NCBI GenBank assembly: GCA_027078545.1
Contig: JALWXN010000004.1
Location: 516,737-580,736 of the forward strand
Origin: Nitrososphaeria archaeon
Lineage (GTDB): Archaea; Thermoproteota; Nitrososphaeria; Geothermarchaeales; JDFR-13
Direction of reading: 5' to 3'
Length of the DNA: 64,000 nt
Positions 40,186 to 50,653 of this stretch are shown one piece after another (the first letter of the stretch is position 1; every line of letters starts with the position of its first letter). The translations under genes and the position numbers were made by a program. The notes beneath the pieces are model-generated. The model did no database searches. It saw only the letters and a list, made by a program, of their open reading frames with translations, and was not told where the DNA came from.

Positions 40186-41196
40186 TTGTCCGTCTTGGCG
40201 AAGGTGAACTACTACCTAGTCAACCATGGTAAGCTTGTGAGGAAGGCCAACACCGTCTACTTCTACAGGGTGGGCGAAAAAGGTATAGACAAGATACCCA
40301 TACCAGTCAAGAAGATACACGCGGTCTACTGCCTCGCCCGTATAGGCCTCTCCTCAGGGGTGATATCATACCTATCCAAGCATAGGGTCCCTGTACACTT
40401 CTACAACAAGTATGGGGTCTACCTAGCCACACTATACCCCAGGAAATACCTCCTCTCAGGCTATCTCCTGGTGAGGCAGGCTCTACACCACATATCCAGG
40501 TGGAGACGCCTATTCATAGCTAGGCAGATAGTGAAGGGAGCGATCTCAAACATGATTCGGAACCTTGAGAAGCAGGGGCAGAGGATGGATCTGAATAGGG
40601 AGATAGAGCTTCTAAAGAAGTTCCTCTCCGAGGTGGATCGTGTCAGGAGTGTTCAGGAGTTGATGGGTGTGGAGGGGAATGCTAGGCATGAGTACTACAG
40701 GTCTTTCAACAAGATACTCGGGGGGAGGATGACGTATAGTAGGAGGAGTAGGAGGCCTCCCGAGACTATGCTCGACGCCTTGATAAGCTTTGGAAACAGC
40801 CTACTATACGGCACAGTCCTGACAGAGATATATCATACCCAGCTAGACCCAACCATAAGCTATCTACACCAGCCATATGAGCGTAGGTATAGCCTAGCAC
40901 TCGACATAGCCGAGATCTTCAAGCCGATAATAGTTGACCGGGTGATCTTCACACTGGTGAATAAGAAGATCATTGGGGAGGAGGATTTCAGGAGGGAGTT
41001 GAACGCCATCCTCCTGAATACTGAGGGGAAGAGGAAGTTCCTCAAGGAGTATGAGGGTAAGCTACAGTCAACCATTAGGCACCGGGGCCTAGGGAGGAAG
41101 GTCAGCCATCAACGCCTCATAAGGCTGGAATGCTACAAGCTCATCAAGCATCTACTAGGCACCTCGGAATACCGACCCCTGGTAGCCTGGTGGTGA
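40186..41196 (+). CDS. cas1: Cas1 (module C)
   Basis: RRSRRPPETMLDALISFGNSLLYGTVLTEIYHTQLDPTISYLHQPYERRYSLALDIAEIFKP. Confidence 0.97.
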   Translation: MSVLAKVNYYLVNHGKLVRKANTVYFYRVGEKGIDKIPIPVKKIHAVYCLARIGLSSGVISYLSKHRVPVHFYNKYGVYLATLYPRKYLLSGYLLVRQALHHISRWRRLFIARQIVKGAISNMIRNLEKQGQRMDLNREIELLKKFLSEVDRVRSVQELMGVEGNARHEYYRSFNKILGGRMTYSRRSRRPPETMLDALISFGNSLLYGTVLTEIYHTQLDPTISYLHQPYERRYSLALDIAEIFKPIIVDRVIFTLVNKKIIGEEDFRRELNAILLNTEGKRKFLKEYEGKLQSTIRHRGLGRKVSHQRLIRLECYKLIKHLLGTSEYRPLVAWW

Positions 41197-41198
41197 GG

Positions 41199-41468
41199 AT
41201 GTACGTCATACTAACATACGACGTGAATGTGGAGAGGCTAGCGAAGGTTCTGAAGTATCTCAGGCAGTATATGGTCTGGGTACAGAACAGCGTCTTCGAG
41301 GGAGACCTGACCAGTGCAGAGCTTATGGAGATGCTCGACGGCCTAAAGGAGCTGATCGATGAGGATGAGGACAGCATCAGGATCTACATCCTACCCTCGA
41401 AGAAGATCCTGGGGACCCTAATCATAGGAAGGAGATATGACACTTCACATGAGGACACGATCCTCTGA
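41199..41468 (+). CDS. cas2: Cas2 (module C); start at ATG 41199
   Basis: MYVILTYDVNVERLAKVLKYLRQYMVWVQNSVFEGDLT. Confidence 0.95.
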   Translation: MYVILTYDVNVERLAKVLKYLRQYMVWVQNSVFEGDLTSAELMEMLDGLKELIDEDEDSIRIYILPSKKILGTLIIGRRYDTSHEDTIL

Positions 41469-41556
41469 TGGGATAACCATCGAGTTAGACCCCTGCCTAA
41501 GCCGGGAGCATCGGAGCGGCTCCTTATAATGGCTCCATCCCCAGATTGGCTTTGAC

Positions 41557-42648
41557 ATGGATAGGGGGTATCTCGCCGCCCTCACTGGTGTTGTGGGTCT
41601 ATACACTGCTTTGGCGGGGCTATACTTCGACATTGCTTATCACCACGTCTTCCCCTTTGAGGCCTTCTGGAGCAACCCACACATATTGATGTATAGTGGG
41701 TTGGCGCTGGCCTTCCTCGTGGGTGGCTATCTACTCATTGATCCGGGGCTTAGGAGGGGGTTTGGAGGCTCGACTATCAGGATCCTGGGCCTGGAGATAT
41801 CTCCCTACACCCTCCTCTACAGCCTCTCATGTATATCCGCCCTCCTCGCCGGCTACCTAGACAGTATATGGCATGGTATCTGGGGGAGCTTCGAGAGCTC
41901 CTACAGCTATCCACATACATTGGCACTCACTTCGAGCATCACGGCTGCCCTCGTCCTGGTGACGGTCCTCGTGAGGGAGTATAGATCCTCCATACTGGCG
42001 TCGTCAATATTCCTGGCAGGTATAGGAATGGCCCTCTTCAGAACCTTTATAGGCCCATTCTCAAACCCCAGGGCCCTCTTCGAGGAGCTGGCCTCGGGGA
42101 CTGGTCTGGGGCACCACTTCGAGGGGGAGTCGACCCTCCTCTGGGAGAAGTACTTGGAGAAGGGGCTCTACGCGGAGAACCCCCTACTCGCACCCATGGT
42201 GGTGGCCCTGGTCTACGCCTCGGTACTCATGCTTGCGTATCAATATACCGGGGCTAGGGAGGCGGTGCTCTATACCGGGCTACTGGTCACGGGCCTAATG
42301 CTCATATTCTACTTCTCCGTAGATCTGGCCGGGTATAACCCTGTATATAGGAGTCCACTCGCCCTCTCAGCCCCAATAATGGCGATGGCCATCTATCTAC
42401 TTGGAGTCCCCAGGGGGTTCTTCGTGGCGACACTCGTCCCGGGGCTCCTCCACATCCTGCTCATCGCTCCGGAACCACTTGCCCTGGTAACATCCTTGGT
42501 TGGAGGTGCTCTAGGCATCGCCATATCCGTGACTGCGTATCGTGGACTGATAAACATTGGTAGGTGGACACTCGGCCTAGTAGCAGTGTTCTTCGTAGCC
42601 GTGCCCATCGTCCTGGGCTATGCAGACATATATATCCGGTTCCTATAG
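41557..42648 (+). CDS. Polytopic integral membrane protein of unknown function
   Basis: 363 aa, about ten hydrophobic segments. Confidence 0.75.
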   Translation: MDRGYLAALTGVVGLYTALAGLYFDIAYHHVFPFEAFWSNPHILMYSGLALAFLVGGYLLIDPGLRRGFGGSTIRILGLEISPYTLLYSLSCISALLAGYLDSIWHGIWGSFESSYSYPHTLALTSSITAALVLVTVLVREYRSSILASSIFLAGIGMALFRTFIGPFSNPRALFEELASGTGLGHHFEGESTLLWEKYLEKGLYAENPLLAPMVVALVYASVLMLAYQYTGAREAVLYTGLLVTGLMLIFYFSVDLAGYNPVYRSPLALSAPIMAMAIYLLGVPRGFFVATLVPGLLHILLIAPEPLALVTSLVGGALGIAISVTAYRGLINIGRWTLGLVAVFFVAVPIVLGYADIYIRFL

Positions 42649-42650
42649 CG

Positions 42651-43679
42651 CTAGAGTATGATTCCTGGAGTCGCTACGAAGCCTATGTAGGCTAGGTACC
42701 AGCCCAGTATGAATACTGCCGCTGTGACTATGAGGTAGGCCCAGTCCCTAGCGTTTAGCCTCCTCTCGATCAGGTATGTCCTGTTGGGCTTTGCCCTGAA
42801 TGCCCTGAGATCAGCGGCTATCGCCATGTTGCTACCCCTCCTCAGACTGCTGAGTATCAGTGGGACGGTCATGTGTCTAAAGACCTTGATAGCGTTCCTC
42901 AGAGCCTTCAGGAGCTCCCTGGGATCCCTGCTCCTAGGCGGGCTCATCGAAAGCCCCCTCACCTTAGCCGCGTTTATGATGGTGTTGGCGTCCTCGAATA
43001 GGCTGGGTATAAGCCTTATACCTATGACTACTGCGAAGCTGAGGATGTATGGTACACCTATCCTGAAGTCCCCCCTCTTGATGAAGTTTGTCAGGCCTAG
43101 TAGGAGTGCGTTGGGAGCTGTTGAGATTGCTAGGAGTAGGCCGCTCCCAGCTGCAACCAGTATCCTCAGGCTCTGGAAGGCTCCGTAGTACATGCCCTCC
43201 AGCGTGAGTATATGCCCACCGAGGATGTAGTCTAGTCCGGGGTGCATCTCATAGATCGGGGTGACGTCGTATATGAAGCTCCTGCTCCACCAGTCGTAGC
43301 CATAGCGTATCCCCTGGTAGAATATGCTGTTGATGGGTATGGGTAGGAGTAGGACAAGCATCGTTATCAGCTTGTCCCTAGGAGGCTTAGCCGCTATCCA
43401 CATGAGGACTACCCATAGGAATAGTAGGCTCAGGATGAGTAGGTCGTCGAGGATCGAGGCTAGAAGTGTGACTGTGAATGTCCAGAATATCTTGACCCTC
43501 GGGTCAAGCCTGTGGAAGAAGCTGTCCCTCTCCTCGTATAGGAAGAACCTCCTAAGGGCGCCCCTAAGGATCAGCCTGTAGATCAGGAGGATTATGACTC
43601 CGGGGCCCAGGATGAAGAATACCGTGAAGTCGAATAGGAATTTGAGTGTGTCTAGGAGTATGGCTAATACATCCTCCAT
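42651..43679 (-). CDS. ECF transporter transmembrane component EcfT (CbiQ family)
   Basis: FFHRLDPRVKIFWTFTVTLLASI and AAKVRGLS...PRELLKALRNAIKVFRHMTVPLILSSLRRG EcfT signature. Confidence 0.9.
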   Translation of the reverse strand: MEDVLAILLDTLKFLFDFTVFFILGPGVIILLIYRLILRGALRRFFLYEERDSFFHRLDPRVKIFWTFTVTLLASILDDLLILSLLFLWVVLMWIAAKPPRDKLITMLVLLLPIPINSIFYQGIRYGYDWWSRSFIYDVTPIYEMHPGLDYILGGHILTLEGMYYGAFQSLRILVAAGSGLLLAISTAPNALLLGLTNFIKRGDFRIGVPYILSFAVVIGIRLIPSLFEDANTIINAAKVRGLSMSPPRSRDPRELLKALRNAIKVFRHMTVPLILSSLRRGSNMAIAADLRAFRAKPNRTYLIERRLNARDWAYLIVTAAVFILGWYLAYIGFVATPGIIL

Positions 43680-43685
43680 GCCTGG

Positions 43686-45392
43686 TCACCCCGTCTCTAC
43701 CGGCTTGATAACCTCTAGGAAGTCCTCGACGCTGAGTATAGCTGGCCTGTCGGGGAAGATGTTCATCCCGAGCTGGGTTATGTATGGTGGTAGGATGTCG
43801 TAGTTGGGTAGCCACTCGCTTGTGAAGAGCTCTCCAGGCTCGCCGTCGAAGACTATCTCACCGTTATGCATCAGTATAACCCTGTCGGCATACTCGGCTA
43901 CGACCCTCATGTCATGGGTTATGAAGATCACTGTTATCCCCCTCTCCCTATTCAGCCTCCTAGCTAGGTCCATGAGCTTGACTGAGTGTCCCCAGTCCTG
44001 GCCGGTGGTCGGCTCGTCGAGTATGAGTATCTTCGGCTGCATAGTCAGTATCGTGGCTACAGCCAGCCTCCTCCTCTGCCCCCTGCTCAGGCTCTGTGGA
44101 TGCCTATCCCTAAACTTCTCGAGGCCCAGCACCTGCAGAGCGTCCTCCACCCTCCTCCTAACCTCCTCCTCGTCCAGCCCCAGGTTCCTCGGGCCGAAGG
44201 CCAGCTCATCCTCCACAGTATTTGTGAAGAGCTGGTGATCCGGGTTCTGGAATACATAGCCTACATACTTGATTATCTCGGTCATAGGGGTCTCCCTAAC
44301 ATCGTGGCCATATATCCTGGCTGTACCCCTCGTAGGCTTTAAGAGGCCTACCAGGATCTGGCTCAGGGTGGACTTTCCGCTCCCATTCCTCCCTATTATG
44401 GCTACGAACTCCCCCTCCCATATCTTGAGGGAGACCCCTTTAAGCGCGGTCACCCCGTTGGGGTATGTATGCCAGAGATCCTCCACCTCGATCGCTATCC
44501 TCCCCCCACTACCTACACCCTGCCCGGGCCTATCGATCCTGACTGGTCCGTTCACTAGTGGCTTGAAGAGCTGGACACCCTCCTCGAGGCTTATCGGCAT
44601 ACCGTCTCTCCAGCCATATTTATATGCGGCCTCGGAGATCTGTGGGGGTCTGACACCCTTCTCCAAGAACTCGTTGAGCCTTGTATATGCCTTGTGGGGC
44701 TCGTCGTCAACGATTATCTCCCCCTCCTCCATGAGTATTATCCTATCGGCGTACTTCGATACCTCGTCAAGCCTATGCTCGATCAGTATGACGGTTACGT
44801 CCCTCCTCCTCTGTATCTCGCTTATCACGCTTAGGACGGCCATAGCCCCCTGTGGATCGAGGTCTGAGGTCGGCTCGTCAAAGATTATTATCTCCGGCTC
44901 CATAGCCAGTATACCCGCTATAGCCGTCCTCTGCTTCTGCCCACCGCTCAGGGCGAATATGGGCCTATCCCTAATCTCGTATACACCCGCATCCCTCATA
45001 GCCCTCTCGACGCGGCGGATAATCTCCTCCTTAGGCATAGCCAGGTTCTCCGGTCCGAATGCCACGTCCTCCTCCACGGTCAGGGCGAAGAGCTGGTCCT
45101 CAGGGTTCTGCAGTACCACCCCGACCAGCTGGGTCAGCTGGTGTAGAGGCTTCGTCTTGGTATCTATACCCTTCACCAGGACACGGCCCTTCATAACCCC
45201 CTTGTCGATGACGTGGGGGATGTATCCACAGATCGTCAGTGCCAATGTAGATTTTCCACACCCACTCCTACCCGTGAGGACTATGAACTCCCCCTTCCTA
45301 ACCTCTAGGTTTATCCCCTTGAGGACCCACTCATCGCTGAATGGATATTTATACCAGAGATCCTCTATCCGGAGTACGACCTCCCTACTCAT
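43686..45392 (-). CDS. ECF transporter fused dual ATPase (EcfA-EcfA)
   Basis: Two ABC domains in one ORF: GRSGCGKST...LSGGQKQR and GRNGSGKST...LSRGQRRR. Confidence 0.95.
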   Translation of the reverse strand: MSREVVLRIEDLWYKYPFSDEWVLKGINLEVRKGEFIVLTGRSGCGKSTLALTICGYIPHVIDKGVMKGRVLVKGIDTKTKPLHQLTQLVGVVLQNPEDQLFALTVEEDVAFGPENLAMPKEEIIRRVERAMRDAGVYEIRDRPIFALSGGQKQRTAIAGILAMEPEIIIFDEPTSDLDPQGAMAVLSVISEIQRRRDVTVILIEHRLDEVSKYADRIILMEEGEIIVDDEPHKAYTRLNEFLEKGVRPPQISEAAYKYGWRDGMPISLEEGVQLFKPLVNGPVRIDRPGQGVGSGGRIAIEVEDLWHTYPNGVTALKGVSLKIWEGEFVAIIGRNGSGKSTLSQILVGLLKPTRGTARIYGHDVRETPMTEIIKYVGYVFQNPDHQLFTNTVEDELAFGPRNLGLDEEEVRRRVEDALQVLGLEKFRDRHPQSLSRGQRRRLAVATILTMQPKILILDEPTTGQDWGHSVKLMDLARRLNRERGITVIFITHDMRVVAEYADRVILMHNGEIVFDGEPGELFTSEWLPNYDILPPYITQLGMNIFPDRPAILSVEDFLEVIKPVETG

Positions 45393-45467
45393 GCCCTCTA
45401 TCCCCGGTGGGGATGTCTAGATAGTATCATGACATGGATGTATAAAAAGTGGGGATGGATAGCGGGC

Positions 45468-46652
45468 TCAGGGTATCAGCCTCTCAAGCACCTTGAATAG
45501 TGGCAGTGCGACGAAGGCTCCGTAGATCATGTTGAATACCGTCATCGTTATGGTATGCATGTAGACGACGTAGCTCGTGGTGTAGAAGTGGTTGAGGTAT
45601 GGGTAGAAGACGTAGTAGAGTGATATCCATGCGAAGAAGGCCCTGAGCCCGCCTATAAGGGCCGCGTCGATGACGGCCCATATACCCTTGGGCCTGGGTA
45701 TCGTTGCTCCCTCGGCCTGGCTTAGGAAGTACTTGTTGGAGATTGCTAGGTACATATCCACGGGGACGGCCTGGGCCAGGGCGTAGACATACCACCTTAT
45801 GTCGAAGCCGTAGAACATGAGCTGGCTCGTGAACTGGTAGACAAACTGGATGAATGTTGCTACCCCGGGCTTCCTAACTATCAATACGCCTAGTACGAAG
45901 AATGTGGCGTATCCTATGTCGCCGATCGCATAGTTCACGAATGGTATGGGTAGCCTGTTCGTCATCGCGAAGAATCCTAGGCTACGCCCTATTACCTGTA
46001 CCCAGACCGTTAGGAATATGCCGAATATCGTGGAGTATATGATGTCCTTAGTCTTGAATGATGCGCCGTAGAGCTTACCCTTTTCAATGGCGTAGAAGGT
46101 GGCGCCTATAGCCACTACCGAGACTATCAACGTGCCTAGATACACCATGAATGGCTCTGGCACGAATGGCCTCTTATAGGTCTCCTGGAACACCACGTTA
46201 CCCTCTGCATCCATGATCGTCAATACGAAGTCGACGGCCTTCGGCTCAATAGTCTCCGGCACCGCTAGCTGGAAGGATAGCCTCTTGGTATCGCCGGGCT
46301 GGAGACCTGTAACATTGGCTATGAAGTAGGATCCGTCATCCGATGCCACGCCATCCCTCGGGGGCCTGAGAACCTTGAACCCGGCCTCTACAGGTACCTC
46401 GAGCTTCACCGTGAGGAGGTCGATGGGCTCGCTCCCCTCATTAGTGATGTATATGGCTCCCCAGAAGGAGCCCTGCCCCCTGAAGCCGCCGGATATTATG
46501 ACCTGCTCATTGGTCTGGGCCTTGAAGGTCGTGTTGTAGTAGTGGGGGAAGTAGAACTCGACGTCGATGCTGGGCTGTGCCACCGCGTCGATGGGCGCTA
46601 GGACTAGGAGGGCTAGGATGAGGATTGGTAGGAGGGTGTGGACACCCCTCAT
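45468..46652 (-). CDS. Probable ECF substrate-binding (S) component with N-terminal secreted/extracellular beta-domain
   Basis: Signal peptide, ~130-aa extracytoplasmic region (NEW3/CARDB-like), then a ~6-TM region; next to EcfA/EcfT. Confidence 0.65.
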   Translation of the reverse strand: MRGVHTLLPILILALLVLAPIDAVAQPSIDVEFYFPHYYNTTFKAQTNEQVIISGGFRGQGSFWGAIYITNEGSEPIDLLTVKLEVPVEAGFKVLRPPRDGVASDDGSYFIANVTGLQPGDTKRLSFQLAVPETIEPKAVDFVLTIMDAEGNVVFQETYKRPFVPEPFMVYLGTLIVSVVAIGATFYAIEKGKLYGASFKTKDIIYSTIFGIFLTVWVQVIGRSLGFFAMTNRLPIPFVNYAIGDIGYATFFVLGVLIVRKPGVATFIQFVYQFTSQLMFYGFDIRWYVYALAQAVPVDMYLAISNKYFLSQAEGATIPRPKGIWAVIDAALIGGLRAFFAWISLYYVFYPYLNHFYTTSYVVYMHTITMTVFNMIYGAFVALPLFKVLERLIP

Positions 46653-46716
46653 CTCACCAATGTAAAAAACATTTACTGTATATGTATGGATTTTACCTAT
46701 ATGTTTAAAATCTGGG

Positions 46717-48132
46717 CTAGGAATAGACTCTTATCCAGCCTCCGGGCCTAAGAACTGCTTCCACGACCGTGTATTCCACTCCCCCTACTGTGATCCTCCT
46801 GGTGCCTAGGAGCTCGTATCCCTCCCCCTCGACCCTGGCCTCTCCCCTGACGAGTAGGCCCTGGAGTAGGATCTCCCTCGGCTCCGCCGTCCATTCCTCT
46901 CCTCCCCTCCTGAAATAGATTGTCTCGGTGAATCCATGCCTGAGATATACACTATTCTCCTCCAGCCTCTCCTCGAACATCTCTGTGGGTATCATCTTTA
47001 CATCGACGCCCTCCTCGCTAACCGTGATTATGAGCATGTGGTAGATGGCCCCCTCCTCAGGCGAGACGTAGAGTGGTGACCCGGCTCCTCCCGAGACGTA
47101 GAACCATGTGGGCTCGAGATACCTCCTGTAGTAGATGTGGTTATGGGCTTGGAGCGCAACTGTGACGTTGTACTCCCTGAATATCTCCGCCACTTCCTTG
47201 TCATTGGTTATCGTCCTGTATGCGGGGCCGGAGAAGGCTGGTTTATGCATCGCTGTGAATCTATATCTATATTTCTGACCCTCCCCCAGCATCTCTATCA
47301 TCCACTCCTTCTGCCTCCCAGTGATCATGTTGGCCTCTCCCACGATGTCTGTGTCTAGGATCAGGAAGAGATCCTTACCATATGCAAAGCTGTAGTAGAG
47401 CCTACCGAGATTCATCAGGAAGAGGATCTGGGCATCCCTATCGCCTGTCGACGGCGCCTCACCCGTCTTAACCTCATGGTTCCCTGGGGCGACGAATATG
47501 GGTACAGCTGAGGACTCGTAGATGGAGAGGAAGTCGCTCCACTGCCATGCCAGGACTACCGCCTCGCTCCTATATCCATAGACTATGTCCCCGCCCAGGA
47601 TGGCGAAGTCGGGCCTCACTATGTTGAGGATCCTTATCAGCTTCTTGAACTGCTCTGGCTGTGGTGTTAGTGGGCCTCCCGGCCTATTATCGGCGAAGAA
47701 GGCGAACCTATACTCCTCCCTAGGGTTATCCGGGTCATAGACATATACCAGCTGCCTCGCCTTGGTCCTACCGCCGAAGTCGAAGATCAGCCTGTAGAAC
47801 CCCTCCTCAGGGATGGAGATGGATACGGATATGTTCCTGGTCTCCCCGCCCCCGACGCTGTATTCCTGCTCCGCTATCAGCTCGGGCTCCCCCAGCCCCC
47901 CATACCTGTCGAAGCTCCTGATATAGACCTTCAAGACTCCCGATGCTCCCCAGCCCACGTTCTCCATCGTTAGGGTGAATGTTGTCTCACGCCCGACTGT
48001 TATGACCTCGGGATCCCAGTCTATCCATATGGGTCTGAGGCTGGGGGGTGCGGATACGCTGTATAGGTAGAGGTATCCCCCGACGAGTATGGCCACTATG
48101 GCTAGGCCTAGTAGGAGCCTCCGCCTCATCAC
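46717..48132 (-). CDS. Secreted/anchored metallophosphoesterase with N-terminal CARDB-like domain
   Basis: FAFFADNRPGG, ILGGDIVYG, VAPGNHEV, MHKPAF, LQAHNHIYYR motifs; N-terminal TM; GWGASGVLKVYIRS CARDB-like. Confidence 0.88.
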   Translation of the reverse strand: MMRRRLLLGLAIVAILVGGYLYLYSVSAPPSLRPIWIDWDPEVITVGRETTFTLTMENVGWGASGVLKVYIRSFDRYGGLGEPELIAEQEYSVGGGETRNISVSISIPEEGFYRLIFDFGGRTKARQLVYVYDPDNPREEYRFAFFADNRPGGPLTPQPEQFKKLIRILNIVRPDFAILGGDIVYGYRSEAVVLAWQWSDFLSIYESSAVPIFVAPGNHEVKTGEAPSTGDRDAQILFLMNLGRLYYSFAYGKDLFLILDTDIVGEANMITGRQKEWMIEMLGEGQKYRYRFTAMHKPAFSGPAYRTITNDKEVAEIFREYNVTVALQAHNHIYYRRYLEPTWFYVSGGAGSPLYVSPEEGAIYHMLIITVSEEGVDVKMIPTEMFEERLEENSVYLRHGFTETIYFRRGGEEWTAEPREILLQGLLVRGEARVEGEGYELLGTRRITVGGVEYTVVEAVLRPGGWIRVYS

Positions 48133-48178
48133 TGAAATATTGGGGCTGGGCTATGAATAAAGTATCGAGTGTCCAGAG

Positions 48179-49276
48179 ATGGAGACGAGGATCAGGGCTG
48201 GAGAGGTAGTCATCATAGAGGGCCCGGCTAGGATAAGGGTTTTGGATGGCGGCGTGTCTAGCCTAGGAGCCCCGGTTGGGGAGCTGGAGGTCCCCCCTAC
48301 AAAGTCGCTACCCCTTAGGGCGGTTGAAGACTCTTTGGTGGAGGTGTTGATGGGGAGGATAGGGCCTGGCGATGTGGATATACCTAATAGCTGGGTGGAG
48401 GCGCTGGAGGCAGTTGCCTCGGAGGATGTTGAGAGGATAGCCGTCGTAGGAGGTGTAGACACGGGTAAGTCTGGCCTGACGACCTATCTCCTGAACGGCC
48501 TCCTCGAGAGAGGCTTCAGGACAGGGGTTATAGACACTGATATTGGTCAGAGCGATATAGGGCCGCCGACAACCCTGGGCCTCGCCATACCCGATGATCA
48601 GTATCCCCTCCTAACCATGCTAGCACCAGAGGCGCTATACTTCGTCGGCCTGACGAGTCCACGTGGACTTATACATAGGGTGGTCCAGGGCCTCGACACC
48701 CTCCTGGGCCAGGCCCTGGAGAAGGGTGTGGAGAAGGTTATACTCAACCCTACGGGCTGGTCCCACGGCTACGGCCTATACCAGCTCAAGAATGTTAAGC
48801 TCTCCCTCTATAGGCCAGACCTAGTGATAGTCTTCAGCCATGAGGAGGATGTTATCAGCTTCCTCTCCCGTAGATATAGGGTCGTGGCTGTGGAGCCGCC
48901 GCCCAGCCTGAAGCCTAGGGACCATGCGATGCGTACTGAGTATAGGAACTGGCTCTATAGGAGATACCTCAGCGGTGGGGAGGCGGTGGAAGTGGCTATG
49001 GATGAGGTGGAGGTGCTGGGCTATCCACTCAGGAGCCTCATGGATAGGTGGGGAGGGGATCTCAGGGGGATACTCGGAGCCTATACGACTGGTGAGGGCC
49101 TGGTCAACGCGTTATTCATAGTCTCGGATGTAGCTGGGGGCAGGTTAAGATTATACCTCTCCGGAGATGCATGGGGCATACCGACACTGGGCCTCCTGAG
49201 GCTGGATCCCGAGACGCTTACTGAGCTTGGATGGGTAGAGGATCTCATGGAGATCGTGCTAGACCCAGAGTCCTAG
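48179..49276 (+). CDS. Clp1/Grc3-like polynucleotide 5'-kinase family P-loop protein
   Basis: GGVDTGKSGLTTYLLNGLLERGFRTGVIDTDIGQSDIGPPTTLGLA. Confidence 0.85.
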   Translation: METRIRAGEVVIIEGPARIRVLDGGVSSLGAPVGELEVPPTKSLPLRAVEDSLVEVLMGRIGPGDVDIPNSWVEALEAVASEDVERIAVVGGVDTGKSGLTTYLLNGLLERGFRTGVIDTDIGQSDIGPPTTLGLAIPDDQYPLLTMLAPEALYFVGLTSPRGLIHRVVQGLDTLLGQALEKGVEKVILNPTGWSHGYGLYQLKNVKLSLYRPDLVIVFSHEEDVISFLSRRYRVVAVEPPPSLKPRDHAMRTEYRNWLYRRYLSGGEAVEVAMDEVEVLGYPLRSLMDRWGGDLRGILGAYTTGEGLVNALFIVSDVAGGRLRLYLSGDAWGIPTLGLLRLDPETLTELGWVEDLMEIVLDPES

Positions 49277-49342
49277 CCGTTCCACACCGTTCCACCTATT
49301 CCCTTTAGACACTGGAACATCCTAGTTCATCCCGGTGAATCC

Positions 49343-50053
49343 GTGATGAGCATAGGTCTCAAGGAGATAGTGATACTACTGCTCGTTGCAGCCCCCATAG
49401 TGGCGGCCTACCCCGCCTACCAGGGCGCTGTGGACAGTATATATGGAGTCTCAGACTCGCTGGACGACTCTGACCAGTACGTAACGGGCGACGACGACCC
49501 AGACATAGTTGAGTATAGGCTGAAGGTCACGCGTATGAGGGATAGGCTGGCAAGTCTCTATAGAGAGGGGGTCTTCACGGGGCAGTTGAAGGAGGAGGTG
49601 GGACACTTCCTCGTGGAGCTTAGCGACGAGAGGATAGCCTCCATGACGCCTCTAGAGCTTAGTATGGCTGAGGAGAGGCTGGAGCACTACCTCAAGATGG
49701 TTAACGGCTACTATGACGACGACATCTATGAAGAGTATTACTATGATGATAGTCCATCCGAGGATGACTGGGTGGACGGCTCAGCCGTAACTGAGAAGAG
49801 GGTGAGGTGGCTGATCAGGGAGATAATAGATAAGCAGGGTGATGTCTATGAGTATAGGGTTAAGGCAGAGACATATGGCGTCACCGATGTGGTCGACGAC
49901 CTCGAGAGGGCGGAGACCCTTCTCGACCAGGCGCTCAGCATACTTGGGGATAGGGGTGTAGATGGGTTTGAGGAGGCTTGGAGCCTATACCTAGAGGCAG
50001 ACCTCATCCTAGACACGGTGGACGAGGTCTTGGACCACGTGGCAGACGACTAG
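49343..50053 (+). CDS. Secreted acidic helical hypothetical protein
   Basis: 236 aa with signal peptide and D/E/Y-rich central stretch YYDDDIYEEYYYDDSPSEDD. Confidence 0.65.
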   Translation: MMSIGLKEIVILLLVAAPIVAAYPAYQGAVDSIYGVSDSLDDSDQYVTGDDDPDIVEYRLKVTRMRDRLASLYREGVFTGQLKEEVGHFLVELSDERIASMTPLELSMAEERLEHYLKMVNGYYDDDIYEEYYYDDSPSEDDWVDGSAVTEKRVRWLIREIIDKQGDVYEYRVKAETYGVTDVVDDLERAETLLDQALSILGDRGVDGFEEAWSLYLEADLILDTVDEVLDHVADD

Positions 50054-50101
50054 CCCCTCCCCCCTCCCCTTTTTATCACCACACCGGTAAATACTGTATC
50101 T

Positions 50102-50653
50102 ATGAGTCTCAAGATACCGGTCCTCCTAGGCACGGCTAGGAAGGGTAGGAGGTCTGAGAGGGCCGCTAGATACATGTTGGGCGTCGCGAGGGAGTATGGA
50201 CTAGACACATTCCTCATAGATGTTAGGGATCATATCATAGGGTATACAGATGACGAGGCAGAGACTGAGGCGGCTAGGCGTTATAGGGAGCTTATAAGGG
50301 GTATGGATGGACTGATAATAGTCACCCCTGAGTATAGCCATGGCTACCCGGGTGAGCTGAAGATCCTCCTCGACACTACCTGGAGGGAGTATGACCGCCG
50401 CCCCCTCGGCATAGCCGCTGTATCCTCCGGTAGGGGTGGCACCAGGGTCGTCGACGTCCTTAGAACCGCCGCCCTTGACCTGGGCTTCGTACCTATAAAG
50501 AGGGCCCTATACTTCGCCCCTATAGACGATATCCTGGACGAGGAGGGTAGGCTCATCAACAATAGGTTCAGGGAGTCGGTGGACAGGTTCATGGCGGAGC
50601 TCATATGGTTCGCCAAGACGCTCAAGTGGGGCAGGGAGAACCTGGAGCTATGA
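50102..50653 (+). CDS. NADPH-dependent FMN reductase family protein
   Basis: VLLGTARKGRRSERAARYM, IIVTPEYSHGYPGELKILLDT. Confidence 0.9.
   Translation: MSLKIPVLLGTARKGRRSERAARYMLGVAREYGLDTFLIDVRDHIIGYTDDEAETEAARRYRELIRGMDGLIIVTPEYSHGYPGELKILLDTTWREYDRRPLGIAAVSSGRGGTRVVDVLRTAALDLGFVPIKRALYFAPIDDILDEEGRLINNRFRESVDRFMAELIWFAKTLKWGRENLEL

Noticed and set aside
41469-41556. Possible small RNA after cas2 (tgatggg...ggagcggctcc)
   Set aside because: No paired C/D boxes and no convincing stem; insufficient support.
49277-49342. Short direct repeat ccgttccaca/ccgttccacc
   Set aside because: Too short and low-information to support a function.
50054-50070. cccctcccccctcccc tract (G-quadruplex potential on the minus strand)
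   Set aside because: Followed by ctttttatc at the end of a gene; more simply a pyrimidine-rich terminator/promoter junction.
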